This document shows positions 12,525 to 25,364 of a stretch of DNA of 64,000 bases, in pieces (the stretch's first letter is position 1; each line of letters opens with the position of its first letter). The DNA is taken from NCBI GenBank assembly GCA_051294375.1, contig CM119264.1, forward strand, positions 25,978,450 to 26,042,449, read 5' to 3'. A model generated the notes under the pieces. It did not search any database and was not told where the DNA came from. It worked only from the letters and a program-made list of their open reading frames with translations. The stretch is from Paraspadella gotoi. Lineage: Eukaryota; Chaetognatha. Made by a program: the position numbers and the translations under genes.

Positions 12525-13020
12525 GTTTGGTGGAGAGGAGGGAGGAAGGGAAATTAGAGGAGGAAAAGGAGATAAAGGAAATAGAAGAGAGGAAACGAAA
12601 TGAGAAGAGAAGAAGCTTAGAAAATAAGAAAATGGGAAGAGGATATTAAATAAAAAGGAAAGAATAAGGATAGGGGAAAGGAAAAAAGTAAATAACAGAA
12701 ATAGAGCAAAAGGAGATGAGAGAAGTGGAATAGAACTAAAATCACATAGGAAAAGGAAAGAAGTAAAGAGAAAAGAAAAGAAAGAAAATAGGAAAAAGAA
12801 ATGAAAAGATTAAGGAAAGAAAATGTAATGGAAGAAAAGAGACATTAAAGAATATATGAAGGAACTGAAAGAATTATGATAAAAAATGAGGGAAGGAAAC
12901 ATAAATGAAATAAAGAAACAAATGAGTAAAGAGAGGAAAAGATAAGCGGAAGGAAATTGAAGAAAATGAAATTGAGAGAGTAAAAAGAAAGTTAAATGAA
13001 GAAAAGGAACGGAAGTCAAC
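12525..13020 (+). other. Purine-rich tract downstream of ADA
   Basis: About 500 bases after the ADA stop are overwhelmingly A and G on the plus strand, built of short GGA/GAAA words and not a simple repeat. The copy at 20824-21305 keeps this composition. It probably includes the ADA 3' UTR, given an AATAAA at 12649. No ORF of interest. Confidence 0.7.
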
Positions 13021-14487
13021 GGACGAATTTGCTGTCAACGAAAAAAAAATCGAGATCTGAACAATAATTTAACGGTTTCAAATTTTTAATCTCATACAAT
13101 TTTTTTAGCCCCAATTCTCTGCACGTCGAGGTCTCTTATGCAAACTGCAATGTGTGATATTTTTTGGTAGTCGTAGTTCGACGACGACATCCTGTAGTAC
13201 TAATGACGATCTCACGGTTCTCATACCTTTTTTTCGGTCAGTACAGGGTCACTTCGCTTTAACGCTTTTTAGAATTTTTAGCTTTTTACTATATTTTGCG
13301 TTTTTCACATTTGAATAAAAAAAAAAGAAACTAAATATTGACGCGGAATTGTTTTTTTTTTTTTTTTACCCTCCGCCAACAACGAGAAATAAATCGCGGG
13401 TTAATCAACTCGTGATGACTTTTACTCTCAAGCCCCGACCACCCCTCCCCCAAACCCCCGCCCTTCGAGGAAATACCGTTTTCTCTCTTTTTTTTTGCAT
13501 GAATTCGCGTGACGCGTGGTACATTTTCTCGCTTTTACTTTTTTTTTACATTTTATTTTGTTCGAATCCAGATTTTTCCTTTTTGTTTATGTCGAAGCGA
13601 AAGAAGAATTATCGGCGCTAAAAGTCTCTCCGGACAAAACAGGAGAAAAAAAAACCCCAGAGAAACATAAATAATTAAATATAAATAAGTTTCGGACTGA
13701 TTTTTTTTTTCATGACTTCGTCTCACGAAAGAGTCGTGATTTTTCGTCATCGACATCGTCGTCGTCTTCGTCATCCTCTTTTCCACATTGGCTCCGATAT
13801 TCTCGTCAAAACTTGGAAATTTAAAAAAAAAAGCCTCTTAATTTATTATACGATTTTTGAATTGTAAAAAAAAAAAGAAAAAAAAATACGATTCTTTTAT
13901 ATATTTTTTTTTATTTGGTTCTCGATCTCGTGACAAAAAGGGAAGAGGATCACGAAATTAACAACTTCGACCGAGGGGAAAAAAAATTAAATGTAAATTT
14001 GGATAATTTTTTCCTCATTTAAAATCATAAACAAGCACCTACTTTTCGCTAAAGTTTACATTTTCTCCCCTTTTTTGTGGTCATTAAAGTCAGGAACGGT
14101 TTTTCTCTAACAACTTTAGCCTTTTTTCTGATTTTTTTTCCCCTTTTTTTTTTTTGTTTTGTTTCGTTTTATCTTCCCGATATTTTTCCCCGCGAATTCT
14201 CGTTTCCTCTTCGGTCGGCGAGGTGAGGGCGGGACCATTTTCCATGAGCCCGATTTACGTGAGATCTCTCTCTTTCTCCCTCATTTTCTCTTTATCTATC
14301 TATTTACTTATTTATTTATCTATTTATTTATTTATTTATTTATTATTCGTTTATTTATTTATTTTTCTTTCTGTCTTTTTTATATATATCTCTTTTCTCT
14401 TTCTCTCTTTTGTCTTTTTTCTTTGTCTTTCTTTCTGTCTTTCTTTCGCCCTCTCTATCTCCCACTTTCTTGTAACCCATTTTACAT

Positions 14488-14580
<93 letters not shown>

Positions 14581-15107
14581 GAGATGCACATCCATGCGTT
14601 CTTGAAGGCGAAGGATTCTCGCGCGGATCGAGGGATCGAACGCAACGTGTCGTGCGTCGTCGTCGTCATCGTCGTCTTTTTCTGTCGACTCCCGCGAGGA
14701 CTAAAAACGGACGCAAAAACGAAATAAAATAAAAACAAACCAAAAAAAAAAAAAAAAATTTTTTTTTTCTTCGAAATTTCTTCAATTTAACGAAATGTGA
14801 AAGGATGAACTAAATCATCCCGACTTTTCCCTCCCCCGTCGTAACTCAGGGGGTAAGGTTGGGTCGTCATGTCTCTTTTGGCCCCAACCCTGCGCTCTGC
14901 ACCTTAACCGAAAATTTTAGGATTTTTCGTCAACGGATATTTATTCGCAAAGAGATTAATTGACATATTTTACGTTTGTATTCATAATATTGCAAAAAAA
15001 AACAAACAAAAAAAACAACCAAAAACAAACAAATAAATAAGTAAAAATAAAAGGATAAAATCCCGATTCCCTCTATCGTCCGAAAAAGATAACAAGTAAA
15101 ACTCAAA
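13021..15107. other. AT-rich spacer with microsatellites
   Basis: Contains homopolymer runs, a (TTTA/TCTA)n tract at 14290-14375, pyrimidine-rich sequence from 14380 and (CT)n at 14489-14578. A gtcgtc trinucleotide run lies near 14650-14690. A short hairpin-forming segment at 14836-14900 is conserved in the second copy. No gene is supported. Confidence 0.6.
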
Positions 15108-15872
15108 ATGCGATTCAGAAACGAATTCTACCTGATGTCGGTCTACGCGCCGTCCAACGCGTCGGCCGTCTCCCCTTCCACCCTGACCACCCCGAACGCC
15201 TCGCCGACCACCCCCAGGAAACCCAGAAGGCTCACGAGAAGTAATTCCGACTCGGGGTATTCCTCCTCCGGGGGCCAAAAAAGGTCCGAGTTCGGGTGTG
15301 CCGCCCGGGTCGAGGCTGCGATGGCGGCGGCCGAATGCAGCGCCACACTTGGGCGGGACTTTGGCGGAAAGGTTCGAGTTTTGGAAAAGTTCATAAAAAA
15401 AAAAAATATATATATATATACGTATAATTTACTTGGTTTTACTTTCATTTTCGTACATCATGAATCAACATGGTTAATGACAATGAATAAATCGTGAAAT
15501 TTCATGCGATGTCAGTTTAATTTTAGTTTTTTGGGGCAAAATTCATATTATCTTAATATGATAATATGATATTCTTCCATCCTTCATTTTCTTTTTCTTT
15601 AATATCTTAATATCTTAATATGATGATATTGTATTCTTCCATCCTTCCATCTCGATTTTATCTCAACTATTCCGCCACGCCCTCAATTAAAACCCCGACG
15701 TCACTCTCACGACACCAACGCCCGCTTACCTCCCCGCGCCCAGTCTCGCAAATCGTCATCTACCTCTTCGTCTCGCTCTCTCGCGTCCACTTCCTCCAAG
15801 ACAAAAGGGAAACTGTACTGCGCGCGGACGGCGTCGGGCACGGCCTTCGGCCCCAAATTCGCTCATCCTCAC
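15108..15872 (+). CDS. Unrecognised Ser/Thr/Pro-rich protein, first two exons (5' part)
   Basis: Exon 1 (15108-15371, 88 codons) starts at an ATG in a caaaATG context and ends at GGAAAG|gttcga. Exon 2 (15744-15872, 43 codons) starts at cgcccag|TCT and ends at CAC|gtgaga. Both junctions are phase 0. Exon 1 holds a Ser/Thr-Pro stretch (SPSTLTTPNASPTTP) and a phosphorylation-like LTRSNSDSGYSSSG motif, then a short Ala-rich helix. Exon 2 begins with an almost pure Ser/Lys/Arg run, then KLYCARTASGTAFGPK. I do not recognise a family. Both exons recur at 23372-24112 with frame breaks. Further exons are not identified; the next 10 kb is scrambled by block copies, so the gene is incomplete here. It could also be the start of an alternative isoform of a downstream gene. 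Confidence 0.4.
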
Positions 15873-16309
15873 GTGAGAGAGAAAGGCTCTGGCATGCGGC
15901 CGCAGCCAACACCTCCACCGACTCTGACATATCGATCAAGATTGTTTCTAATTTCGGCAAATCTGACTCGGCCCTGGCAAACCGGGTGAGGTTGTGCCTC
16001 TCCTGGTCTGTGTGGCCACATTGACGTACGTCCAGATCCAGTTCCTGACATAAGATTCCATCGTCTTTGGTTTGAATGTCTTAAATAGTTTTTTAAACTT
16101 ATTTTTTTAATTTAGCTGAAAATTTCCTGTCAATCGGCAAAATAAACAATGTAAAAATTTTTGAAACGGTAACTTTTGAATGGCCAGCAATGATCACAAA
16201 GCATTAACATTGTTTTTGAGTTCAATTAATTAAATTCTCTTCCTGCTCGCTCGCACTCTTTGGACTTGTTCCGAAATTCTTTTTCTTTTTTGGAACTCTT
16301 AATACTTAG

Positions 16310-16600
16310 TCTTATTCTACGCCTTGGCCGTAAAAATTCACCTTAACTTGATGAGCCGTGCCGTCGAATAACGAATCTTGATTTACGCGATGTGGTGATG
16401 AGATGAAAGTGGTAATAGACTTTAGTTACTAAGTTAGTAGACTTCATCCGGGAGTCTCCTTTGTTTCTCTTTCCGTCAGGCTTAGAGCGCCCTGGCAGTC
16501 GCGTATAACGGTACTGAGGTTTTCTAACTCCCTGACAACTGATAAACAAATATGATCAGTGTTTACTAGATGACGCCAAGTCCTCGCCCTCGTACGACCT
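16310..16600. repeat. Third copy of the roughly 300-bp repeat
   Basis: Block Y copy 2 counterpart of 8018-8310, degraded by several short indels. It is followed by an interrupted (CT)n tract at 16610-16670. Confidence 0.7.
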
Positions 16601-17542
16601 CTCTTTTTACACTCTCTCTCTTTCTCTCCCTCTCTCTCTCCTCTCTACTCTCTTCTCTCTCTATTCTCTCTCAAGTGGTTTTCGATCATGTTTTCACTCC
16701 CGATCGATCTTCTTTCCGTCGGAGTTCAGAAAAAGTATTTCTTCTTCCTTTCACTCGAAGTTTGAGCTGCGAAGTCTCTTCATCTTATCCCTGCTCCACC
16801 AGCGCCACGCCGCGTGTATGCTAGTGCGCTCGCCACATTCGATACACAAGCGAACGTGCTGCACTTCTGGCTTCTTCACCTGTCACTTTTGTTTTATTTC
16901 TTTTTCTTTTTCTTTTTCGACGTTTCTTTAATATAAATCGCAATGCCTTCGATCCGATGCTAAATAATTTTTTCAGATGAACAGTTTTTTTTTTTCTCAG
17001 TTCTCATGCAAAAAGTAATGTTTATTCTTAGATTCAAAGCTCAGCAACTTTAGGTTCGCTTCTGCATAACAGCCTCGAACCATGTGCAATAGATGACCTT
17101 CGAGTTCATTGCCGTCCGAAAATGCAAATCGGAAGTCGTATCTTTTGCTTGCACGAAATATATAAGCAAATATCGGGGTTAGCGAACCGGTGATTGTCGT
17201 GTTGGATGTTATTATTGAAATTAATCGTATTATTAATTTAGATTTAACACTTGTGCTTTATTTTGTTAAATAATCGTGCAGCTAAGTTACAAGAAACATA
17301 TACCAATGAACATGATGATAGAATGTTAGAATCCTGTACATAAAAAAATATAAACAGTGTTAAACACCCCTTTCAAATGGTAAAGATCTGCAGAATTAAA
17401 ACATTCGTTTCTGAAAATGATGTCGCAAATCGTCCGGAAGAGGCGCTGTTTCCATCAAAGATTTCCCCCTTTCTACGTATCTGCTTCGAGGCTCATTAAT
17501 TTTTCATTTTGGTTTCTAATATTTCTCTCTCTCCTCTCTTCT

Positions 17543-17607
<65 letters not shown>

Positions 17608-19435
17608 TTAGTTTTTTCTCCGCGCGATAGATTTACGTAGATTTACCCCTTCTTCATTTTTTTTTTTCCGCAAAGGCGCGATGTTGAATCGATGGAGAAG
17701 CGCGTGTACTTCTTGTGATTGAAAAAATAGGAACACATGAAATCCTCCCTTCTTTTCATCTGTTTTTCAGTTTCTGTGATCACTAAAAAAAAAGAAGAGG
17801 AGGAAAAAGAGAGGGGGGGGAAGTTGCAAGATGTTTCGGTGAACGCGCAACCATTTTTTTTTTTCTTCATTCGGCGTTTTTTATCTTCTTCCAAATGCTT
17901 TTCAACGCGGCTTATTTTCACACCTAGAGCGTTGTTTTGTATCCGAGATATAACTCCTGTAAAAACGCGATTGAGCTTTTGACCAATTTTCTATGAATTC
18001 TTTTTTTTTAAATGGATCGCCGCGATGTGTACGTATATAATCGGGATGTTTTTTTCTTTCTTTTTTTTTCCTTTTTTTCTTTTCATAATAACCCAGTTTT
18101 TTTTCCACGATTCCGTCTTCGCCACGAGCGTGAAACATAATCCAAAACAAACCACGAAATTAGAGATATTAATTTCCGCGCGAAAGAACGGGTACACAGC
18201 CGAGCCGTAAGGTGGCCTGCGAGGAATTAACCAGAAAATTAAAAAAAAAAGATTTTTTTTTTCCTTTTTTTCGTCGAAATCCCATGAATGTTGAATCACA
18301 CGATGATTCGTTGGTTTCTGAAAAATATTTTTTGCTGTGAAATCTTGAAATGTGAAAATTCCCTCTCCCATTCCATTTGGCCGACTCTCGATTTTCGAAC
18401 TCAGTTTCGCTCGGGTAAGAGATGCCTTACTCTTTTTGAAACCGATATTTTAAATATATATTATATATAACCCTTAGTTTTTTTTCTTCTTTTTCACGAC
18501 ATTGTTAAAGTTTTTATTCATGACGTGACCTTATATCTGCGTTATTTTTATAATCAATAGATTGCTTTTTTATTTTTTTCCTTATGAAATTACTTTTTCT
18601 TTTTTTTTTCTTAAGATAAAATCGTTATTTTGTTAGGGTAAAATCGTTTAATAAACCAAGTCTCATATTCTTAAGGTTTATTACTTTTTAAATCTACTAA
18701 TCTCCATATTACGATATGTAACTACTAACTATATTCATGGTAGAAACGAAGACTTTTCTTGATTTTACGAAAATATCTATTTCTTCATCTGAAAAACTTT
18801 TAAAGAATATTGAGATGTAAAAACTTTATTTTCTGAGATAACATTTTTGAAATTTTTCTCTCCCTGTACAACTGTTTGCCATGGCTACTTTGGCTCGGAT
18901 ATTATGAATAATTTTTACAAGCTCCTCCAATTTCCAAAGGAGTGGTTTTCATAGAAAAAAAAATGTAAAAAGATAAAAATGAGTTAAAGTAAAGTAAAAA
19001 AAGAGAGAAAAAGTAGAAAAGATGAAAATTCGAAGAGAGTTTTGGTTCAGATTGATATCCTTTGATTACAATCGCAAAGGAGCCTCTCTCACTTGTTCGA
19101 AGCCTCGAAAATGTTTTTCAGTGATTCACTGAAAAAAACGTGGATGGAGCCAGTTGTGCCGAAATCTTTTTTCCCTCCTTCGCCTCAATCTCATTTTATT
19201 TCCACCATGAATATAGACGCTATGATTTTTTTTTAACCTTCTGTGTTTGAAACTAACAATCGTCAAAGTTTTGTATGAATCATTGTATCATACGACAAGT
19301 AAAATACCTTTTTACCGTTAATAGCCTCCACTGCCCGCTATCTTTGCCGCCACTGCCCGACATCTCAGCTCCACGTGCCCGCCATTCTAGCCGCCACGTA
19401 CCGACCATCTTCGACGCTCCTCTTCACTCGGCGCC
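16601..19435. other. Non-coding spacer, second copy
   Basis: Counterpart of 8311-11121 with the same (CT)n tracts (17524-17609), dispersed repeat (17680-17900) and GC-rich run-up to the deaminase start. No additional feature is seen. Confidence 0.6.
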
Positions 19436-20823
19436 ATGCCTCTTCCGGCGGAAGAAATGGAGCGTTTGTTGCGGGAAATGCCGAAGGTGAGCTCCACGTG
19501 CACCTGGACGGCGCCATGCGTCCATCCACGCTCTGGTCAATCGCTCGCGCCAAGAGGATGCCGAAGACGCACCCGGACGAGGCGGCGTTCCGCTCGGCAT
19601 GCATCTGTCGTGAGGGTGCAACTTTGCCGGAGTTTTTGGAGAAGTTCGCTCTCATGGTCGGACAGATTCGCATTTGATGGATAGTTTTTATATTCTATAT
19701 TTGATAATAGTAGTACTTAGTTTTATTATATTTATTTTATTCAAAGATTAAATGATTGTCAAAGTTTTTTCAACAATGAAACATTAATTATCTAAATCCT
19801 TATTGGATCTTATTAAAAAGTTATAGAAATTTAAGTAATAATATAAATGTATAAAATTTTTATTAACCTTATTAAACCTAATATATTATTTATGTTTTAT
19901 TTTCTCGATTTAAGTTATTGATTATTTAAAAAAATCCAAAATTCTCGCCTCCAATGCGAACCCCGTCCACGGTCCAGGTCCCGATCGTCGCCGGTGACGC
20001 CGAAGCTGTCCGTCGCATCGCCTACGAATTCTGCCAGGACAAAGCGTCAGAGGGCGTGGTCTACGCGGAGGCGCGTTACGCCCCGCAACTCCTGACGGGT
20101 CCGGGCGTGACGGCGGGCGATATTGTCGAGGCCGTGGCCAGCGGCTTCGACGCCGGGCGCCGCGATTTCGCGTCGACGTCCGCAGCATCCTCTGCTGCAT
20201 GCGCCGCATGGCCAGTGGCTCAGCTGAGGTCGTCGATCTCTGCATCGAATACCGCGATCAGGCGTCGTCGGAGTAGATCTCGCGGCGACGAATCCGTCAC
20301 CGATCCCGAACACCCCGAAGACCCTGCTCACGTGGAGGCCTTTCGAAAGGCCCGTCAGCACGGCATTCATCGCACCGTCCACGCCGCAGAGTCGGGCCCA
20401 GCATGGAACGCCTGGCAAGCCGTGGAGGTGATGGGCGCCGAGAGGATCGGCCACGGCTACCACGTGCGCGACGATCCGGAGATTTATCGTCTCGTCCGCG
20501 ACCGAGGCGTCCACATCGAGGTGTGTCCCACTTCCTCGCTGGAGACCGGGTCGGTGGCGCTGGGCGCCGGCGGATGGCCCTCTCATCCGGCGACCGTCTT
20601 CGCCAAGGACGGCGCCAACTTCGGCGTCAATACGGACGATCCACCGTCTGCGGCGTTGGCCTCGTCGACGAGTTTCGCGTCGTCGCCGTCAAGATGGGCG
20701 CCGGTTGGAAACGCTCGTCGCCGGCGTCAGGAACGCCGCCGGGGCGACCTTTTTGGGGGAAGAGGAGAAAGAAAAAGTTGTGGAGAAGATCGAGGGGAAG
20801 TTGAAGAGTTGGGGTTGGCTTGA
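19436..20823 (+). pseudogene. Second, frame-broken copy of adenosine deaminase
   Basis: Exons correspond to 19436-19656 and 19978-20823 with the same splice sites as the intact copy. A missing T inside the KVELHVH motif (near 19488) shifts exon 1. One-base losses near 20168, 20270, 20641 and 20704 break exon 2. It encodes the expected Gly in IGHGYH and reads VRDD where copy 1 reads VLDD, so it carries real substitutions as well as indels. Because the whole 8-kb block is repeated with the same error type, I read this as an unpolished allelic copy and not a decayed paralogue. Confidence 0.8.
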
Positions 20824-21305
20824 GTTTGGTGGAGAGGAGGGAGGAAAGGAAATTAGAGGAGGAAAGGAGATAAAGGAAATAAGAAGAAGAAACGAAATGC
20901 GAAGAGAAGAAGCTTAGGAAATAAGAAAATGGAAGAGGATATTAAAAAAGGAAAGAATAAGGAAAGGGGAAGGGAAAAAAAAGAAATAACAGAAAGGGAG
21001 CAAAAGGAGATGAGAGAAGTGGAATAGAACTAAAATCACATAGGAAAAGGAAAGAAGTAAAGAGAAAAGAAAAGAAAGAAAATTGGGAAAAAGAAATGAA
21101 AGATTAAGGAAAGAAATGTAATGGAAGAAAAGAGACATTAAAGAATATATGAAGGAACTGAAAGAATTATGATAAAAAATGAGGGAAGGAACATAAATGA
21201 AATAAAGAAACAAATGAGTAAAGAGAGGAAAGATAAGCGGAAGGAAATTGAAGAAAATGAAATTGAGAGAGTAAAAAGAAAGTAAATGAAGAAAAGGAAC
21301 AGAAG
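20824..21305 (+). other. Purine-rich tract, second copy
   Basis: Counterpart of 12525-13020, keeping the strong plus-strand A+G bias but lacking the AATAAA found at 12649 because of a small deletion. Confidence 0.65.
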
Positions 21306-22773
21306 TCACGGACGAATTTGCTGTCAACGAAAAAAAAAAATCGAGATCTGAACAATAATTAACGGTTTCAAATTTTTAATCTCATACAATTTTTTTAGCC
21401 CCAATTCTCTGCAGTCGAGGTCTCTTATGCAAACTGCAATGTGTGATATTTTTTGGTAGTCGTAGTTCGCGACGACATCTGTAGTACTAATGACGATCTC
21501 ACGGTTCTCATACCTTTTTTTCGGTCAGTACAGGGTCACTTCGCTTTAACGCTTTTTAGAATTTTTAGCTTTTTACTATATTTTGCGTTTTTCACATTTG
21601 ATAAAAAAAAAAAAGAAACTAAATATTGACGCGGAATTGTTTTTTTTTTTTTTTTTTTTACCTCCGCCAACAACGAGAAATAAATCGCGGGTTAATCAAC
21701 TCGTGATGACTTTTACTCTCAAGCCCCGACCACCCCTCCCCCAAACCCCCGCCCTTCGAGGAAATACGTTTTCTCTCTTTTTTTTGCATGAATTCGCGTG
21801 ACGCGTGGTACATTTTCTCGCTTTTACTTTTTTTTTTACATTTATTTTGTCGAATCCAGATTTTTCCTTTTTGTTTATGTCGAAGCGAAAGAAGAATTAT
21901 CGGCGCTTAAAAGTCTCTCCGGACAAAACAGGAGAAAAAAAACCCCAGAGAAACATAAATAATTTAAATATAAATAAGTTTCGGACTGATTTTTTTTTTC
22001 ATGACTTCGTCTCACGAAAAGTCGTGATTTTTCGTCATCGACATCGTCGTCGTCTTCGTCATCCTCTTTTCCACATTGGCTCCGATATTCTCGTCAAAAC
22101 TTGGAAATTTAAAAAAAAAAGCCTCTTAATTTATTATACGATTTTTGAATTGTAAAAAAAAAAAAGAAAAAAAATACGATTTCTTTTTATATATTTTTTT
22201 TTATTTGGTTCTCGATCTCGTGACAAAAAGGGAAGAGGATCACGAAATTAACAACTTCGACGAGGGGAAAAAAAATTAAATGTAAATTTGAGATAATTTT
22301 TTCCTCATTTAAAATCATAAACAAGCACCTACTTTTCGCTAAAGTTTACATTTTCTCCCCTTTTTTTGTGGTCATTAAAGTCAGGAACGGTTTTTCTCTA
22401 ACAACTTTAGCCTTTTTTCTGATTTTTTCCCTTTTTTTTTGTTTTGTTTCGTTTTATCTTCCCGATATTTTTCCCCGCGAATTCTCGTTTCCTCTTCGGT
22501 CGGCTAGGTGAGGGCGGGACCATTTTCCATGAGCCCGATTTACGTGAGATTTCTTTCTATCTCCTCATTTTCTCTGTATCTATCTATTTACTTATTTATT
22601 TATCTTTTATTTATTTATTTATTTTATTAGTCGTTTATTTATTTTATTTTTCTTCTGTCTTTTTTATATATATCTCTTTTCTCTTTCTCTCTTTTTTTCT
22701 TTTTTCTTTGTCTTTCTTTCTGTCTTTCTTTCGCCCTCTCTATCTTCCCACTTTCTTGTAACCCATTTTACAT

Positions 22774-22845
<72 letters not shown>

Positions 22846-23371
22846 GAGATGCACATCATGCGTTCCTTGAAGGCGAAGGATTCTCGCGGATCGAGGGATC
22901 GGAACGCAACGTCGTCGTCGTCGTCGTCATCGTCGTCTTTTCTGTCGACTCCCGTCCGAGGACTAAAAACGCGACGCAAAACGAAATAAAATAAAAACAA
23001 ACCAAAAAAAAAAAAAAAAAAAATTTTTTTTTTCTTCCGAATTTCTTCAATTTAACGAAATGTGAAAGGATGAACTAAATCATCCCGACTTTTCCTCTCC
23101 CCGTCGTAACTCAGGGGGTAAGGTTGGTCGTCATGTCTCTTTTGGCCCCAACCCTGCGCTCTGCACCTTAACCGAAAATTTTAGGATTTTTCGTCAACGG
23201 ATATTTATTCGCAAAGAGATTAATTGACATATTTTACGTTTGTATTCATAATATTGCAAAAAAAACAAACAAAAAAAAACAACCAAAAACAAACAAATAA
23301 ATAAGTAAAAATAAAAGGATAAAATCCCGATTCCCTCTATCGTCCGAAAAAGATAACAAGTAAAACTCAAA
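21306..23371. other. AT-rich spacer, second copy
   Basis: Counterpart of 13021-15107, including the (TTTA)n-like tract near 22575-22650 and (CT)n at 22776-22844. No gene. Confidence 0.6.
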
Positions 23372-24112
23372 ATGCGATTCAGAAACGAATTCTACCTGAT
23401 GTGGTCTACGCGCCGTCCAACGCGTCGGCCGTCTCCCCTTCCACCCTGACCACCCCGAACGCCTCGCCGACCACCCCCAGGAAACCAGAAGGCTCACGAG
23501 AAGTAATTCCGACTCGGGTATTCCTCCTCCGGGGGCCAAAAAAGGTCCGAGTTCGGGTGTGCCGCCCGGGTCGAGGCTGCGATGGCGGCGGCGAATGCAG
23601 CGCCACACTTGGCGGGACTTTGGCGGAAAGGTTCGAGTTTTGGAAAAGTTCATAAAAAAAAATATATATACGTATAATTTACTTGTTTTACTTTATTTTC
23701 GTACATCATGAATCAACATGGTTAATGACAATGAATAAATCGTGAAATTTCATGCGATGTCAGTTTAATTTTAGTTTTTTGGGGCAAAATTATATTATCT
23801 TAATATGATAATATGATATTCTTCCATCCCTTCATTTCTCTTCTTAATATCTTAATATCTTAATATGATGATATTGTATTCTTCCATCCTTCCATCTCGA
23901 TTTTATCTCAACTATTCCGCCACGCCCTCAATTAAACCCCGACGTCACTCTCACGACACCAACGCCCCCTTACCTCCGCGCCCAGTCTCGCAAATCGTCA
24001 TCTACCTCTTCGTCTCGCTCTCTCGCGTCCACTTCCTCCAAGACAAAAGGAAACTGTACTGCGCGCGGACGGCGTCGGGCACGCCTTCCGCCCCAAATTC
24101 GCTCATCCTCAC
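23372..24112 (+). pseudogene. Second, frame-broken copy of the Ser-rich gene's first two exons
   Basis: Exon 1 lies at 23372-23630 and exon 2 at 23986-24112, with the same start context and splice sites as 15108-15872. Exon 1 has lost bases (for example the cg of tcggtc near 23402), and exon 2 differs in GGG/GG and G/C runs, so the reading frames disagree with copy 1. Most likely an allelic or unpolished copy. Confidence 0.4.
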
Positions 24113-24121
24113 GTGAGAGAG

Positions 24122-24812
24122 AAAGAATTGTTATTCTGTTTGTGAAATATAGAAATAACCAGATCAGTCATCAAATTAAGACAATTTGTAAGTTTTCAAA
24201 AAAAGTAAATATTTTAATGTTTGGTTGAGATATTTTTAGAAAAGTATTTCATATAAGTTTTTTAAAAAATATTTCACTTTTTTTTATAAATAAAACCACG
24301 AAAAAAAAATCACTACTCTTTTGTTTACGTGACAACTTTTTTTTTTCGTATCTCCTTCTTCGAAAACCTCAGACTTCCCTATCAATTATCAGACGAAAAT
24401 TTTAAATATTGTTTATGTCGAAACTAAAAAATAAATTTTACATCGACAAGAACGTTCACTTTTTGGGTAAAAATACCTTCTGACCCAAAAAATTCGCGCT
24501 GAAAAAAAAAAACCAACTTCCTTTGGTCGGAGTTACCAAGTCGGTTACCGTTCAATTTACGATGCGAAAAAAGTCACATTTTTTACCTCCTTTTTACCAA
24601 TTTTTTAGGTGATACATACTAGCCCATATACTACTTACTTAGTCTTACTTTAAATAAACTCTACCGATCGCAACAATTACGTAACAACAATACAAAAAAC
24701 AACAATAACGACATTTTCCTCTGCGGTCTTAATCCTCGAACGATTAATTGTCGATAATCAAGAATTCAACTTCTTTTTTTGTTTGTTTATCGTTAAAGAG
24801 TCGTTCATCTTT

Positions 24813-24848
<36 letters not shown>

Positions 24849-25339
24849 TCGTCGTCGTCGTCGTCACCCCCCCCCCTTAGCTAGCTCCGTCGCCTTTAAT
24901 CGACATTTACATTCACTTACAATTATTGTCGTTGTTTATCGATTCGGACCAAAGTGACTCTCGATCTTTAAGTCCGGACCTCTAACATCAAAGCTCCGAG
25001 TCGATTTCGCCGCACGGGCGGGTGACCCATTTTTATTTTCAAGGCTTCGATGGTTCAAAGAAAATACTCATTCGTCATTCGTCTCGGTGGAGATATTTCT
25101 CCATGGGATTTATTCAAGATTTAGAGCAGATTGAATTTATTGCGCGGGATTTATTACAACCGATCATTCTAGAGGCCAATACCGGTGACAGCTCTCGAGA
25201 AATAACATTGTTTTGCGATGAAAGGGTGGTCAATTTGTGGCTATTTGCCAGTTAAAGTCTTTTTTCCAATTTCGGGCTCATGCGTCATGGATATAATAAG
25301 GAAGACAAACAAAAGACGTCGAACTTAATCAATTCGCTG
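24122..25339. other. Block Z, copy 1 (no supported gene)
   Basis: About 1.2 kb repeated at 25365-26557. It contains a (TCG)n run at 24815-24865 followed by a C8 run. After ttttcaag at 25046 there is an open stretch (FDGSKKILIRH, then LLQPIILEANTG) shared by both copies. It could be an exon, but no family is recognised and the frame is not stable between copies. It ends exactly at ttcgctg before the N gap. Confidence 0.6.
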
Positions 25340-25364
25340 NNNNNNNNNNNNNNNNNNNNNNNNN
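25340..25364. other. Scaffold gap (25 N)
   Basis: Twenty-five Ns between the two copies of block Z. Copy 1 stops at the same heptamer (ttcgctg) at which copy 2 joins block W at 26557. Confidence 0.99.

Larger units (their letters stand above)
7614..15885. other. Block Y, copy 1
   Basis: About 8.27 kb that recurs as 15886-24121 in the same orientation and order: element remnant, direct repeat, (CT)n tracts, adenosine deaminase, purine-rich tract, AT-rich spacer, and first exons of the Ser-rich gene. This copy holds the intact deaminase and the longer open frames of the Ser-rich gene. Its right end breaks off at 15885 immediately after the Ser-rich gene's second splice donor and jumps back to sequence matching 7614. 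Confidence 0.85.
15886..24121. other. Block Y, copy 2
   Basis: Repeats 7614-15885 in the same order with many one-base indels, some substitutions and slightly shorter length. Its right end continues into 24122, which is probably the true continuation after the Ser-rich gene's second exon, because copy 1 instead jumps backwards at the same base. Confidence 0.85.

Noticed and set aside
12101-12649. 182-codon ORF overlapping ADA in another frame
   Set aside because: Arg-rich shadow of the adenosine deaminase exon; the ADA frame carries all catalytic motifs.
14836-14910. tRNA-like or SINE-like segment (taactcagggggtaagg with a ggttggg/cccaacc hairpin)
   Set aside because: Resembles an A box, but no B box (ggttcgaatcc type) and no cloverleaf with an acceptor stem could be drawn.
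11122-20823. Two adenosine deaminase genes as a real tandem duplication
   Set aside because: The whole 8-kb block including spacers and microsatellites is duplicated with one-base indels, and block junctions cut genes at identical points, so an assembly or haplotype artefact is more likely.
25047-25250. Possible exon FDGSKKILIRH with LLQPIILEANTG in block Z
   Set aside because: Open after a plausible acceptor in both copies, but no family, unstable frame and no clear donor, so it is only noted as a candidate later exon of the Ser-rich gene.
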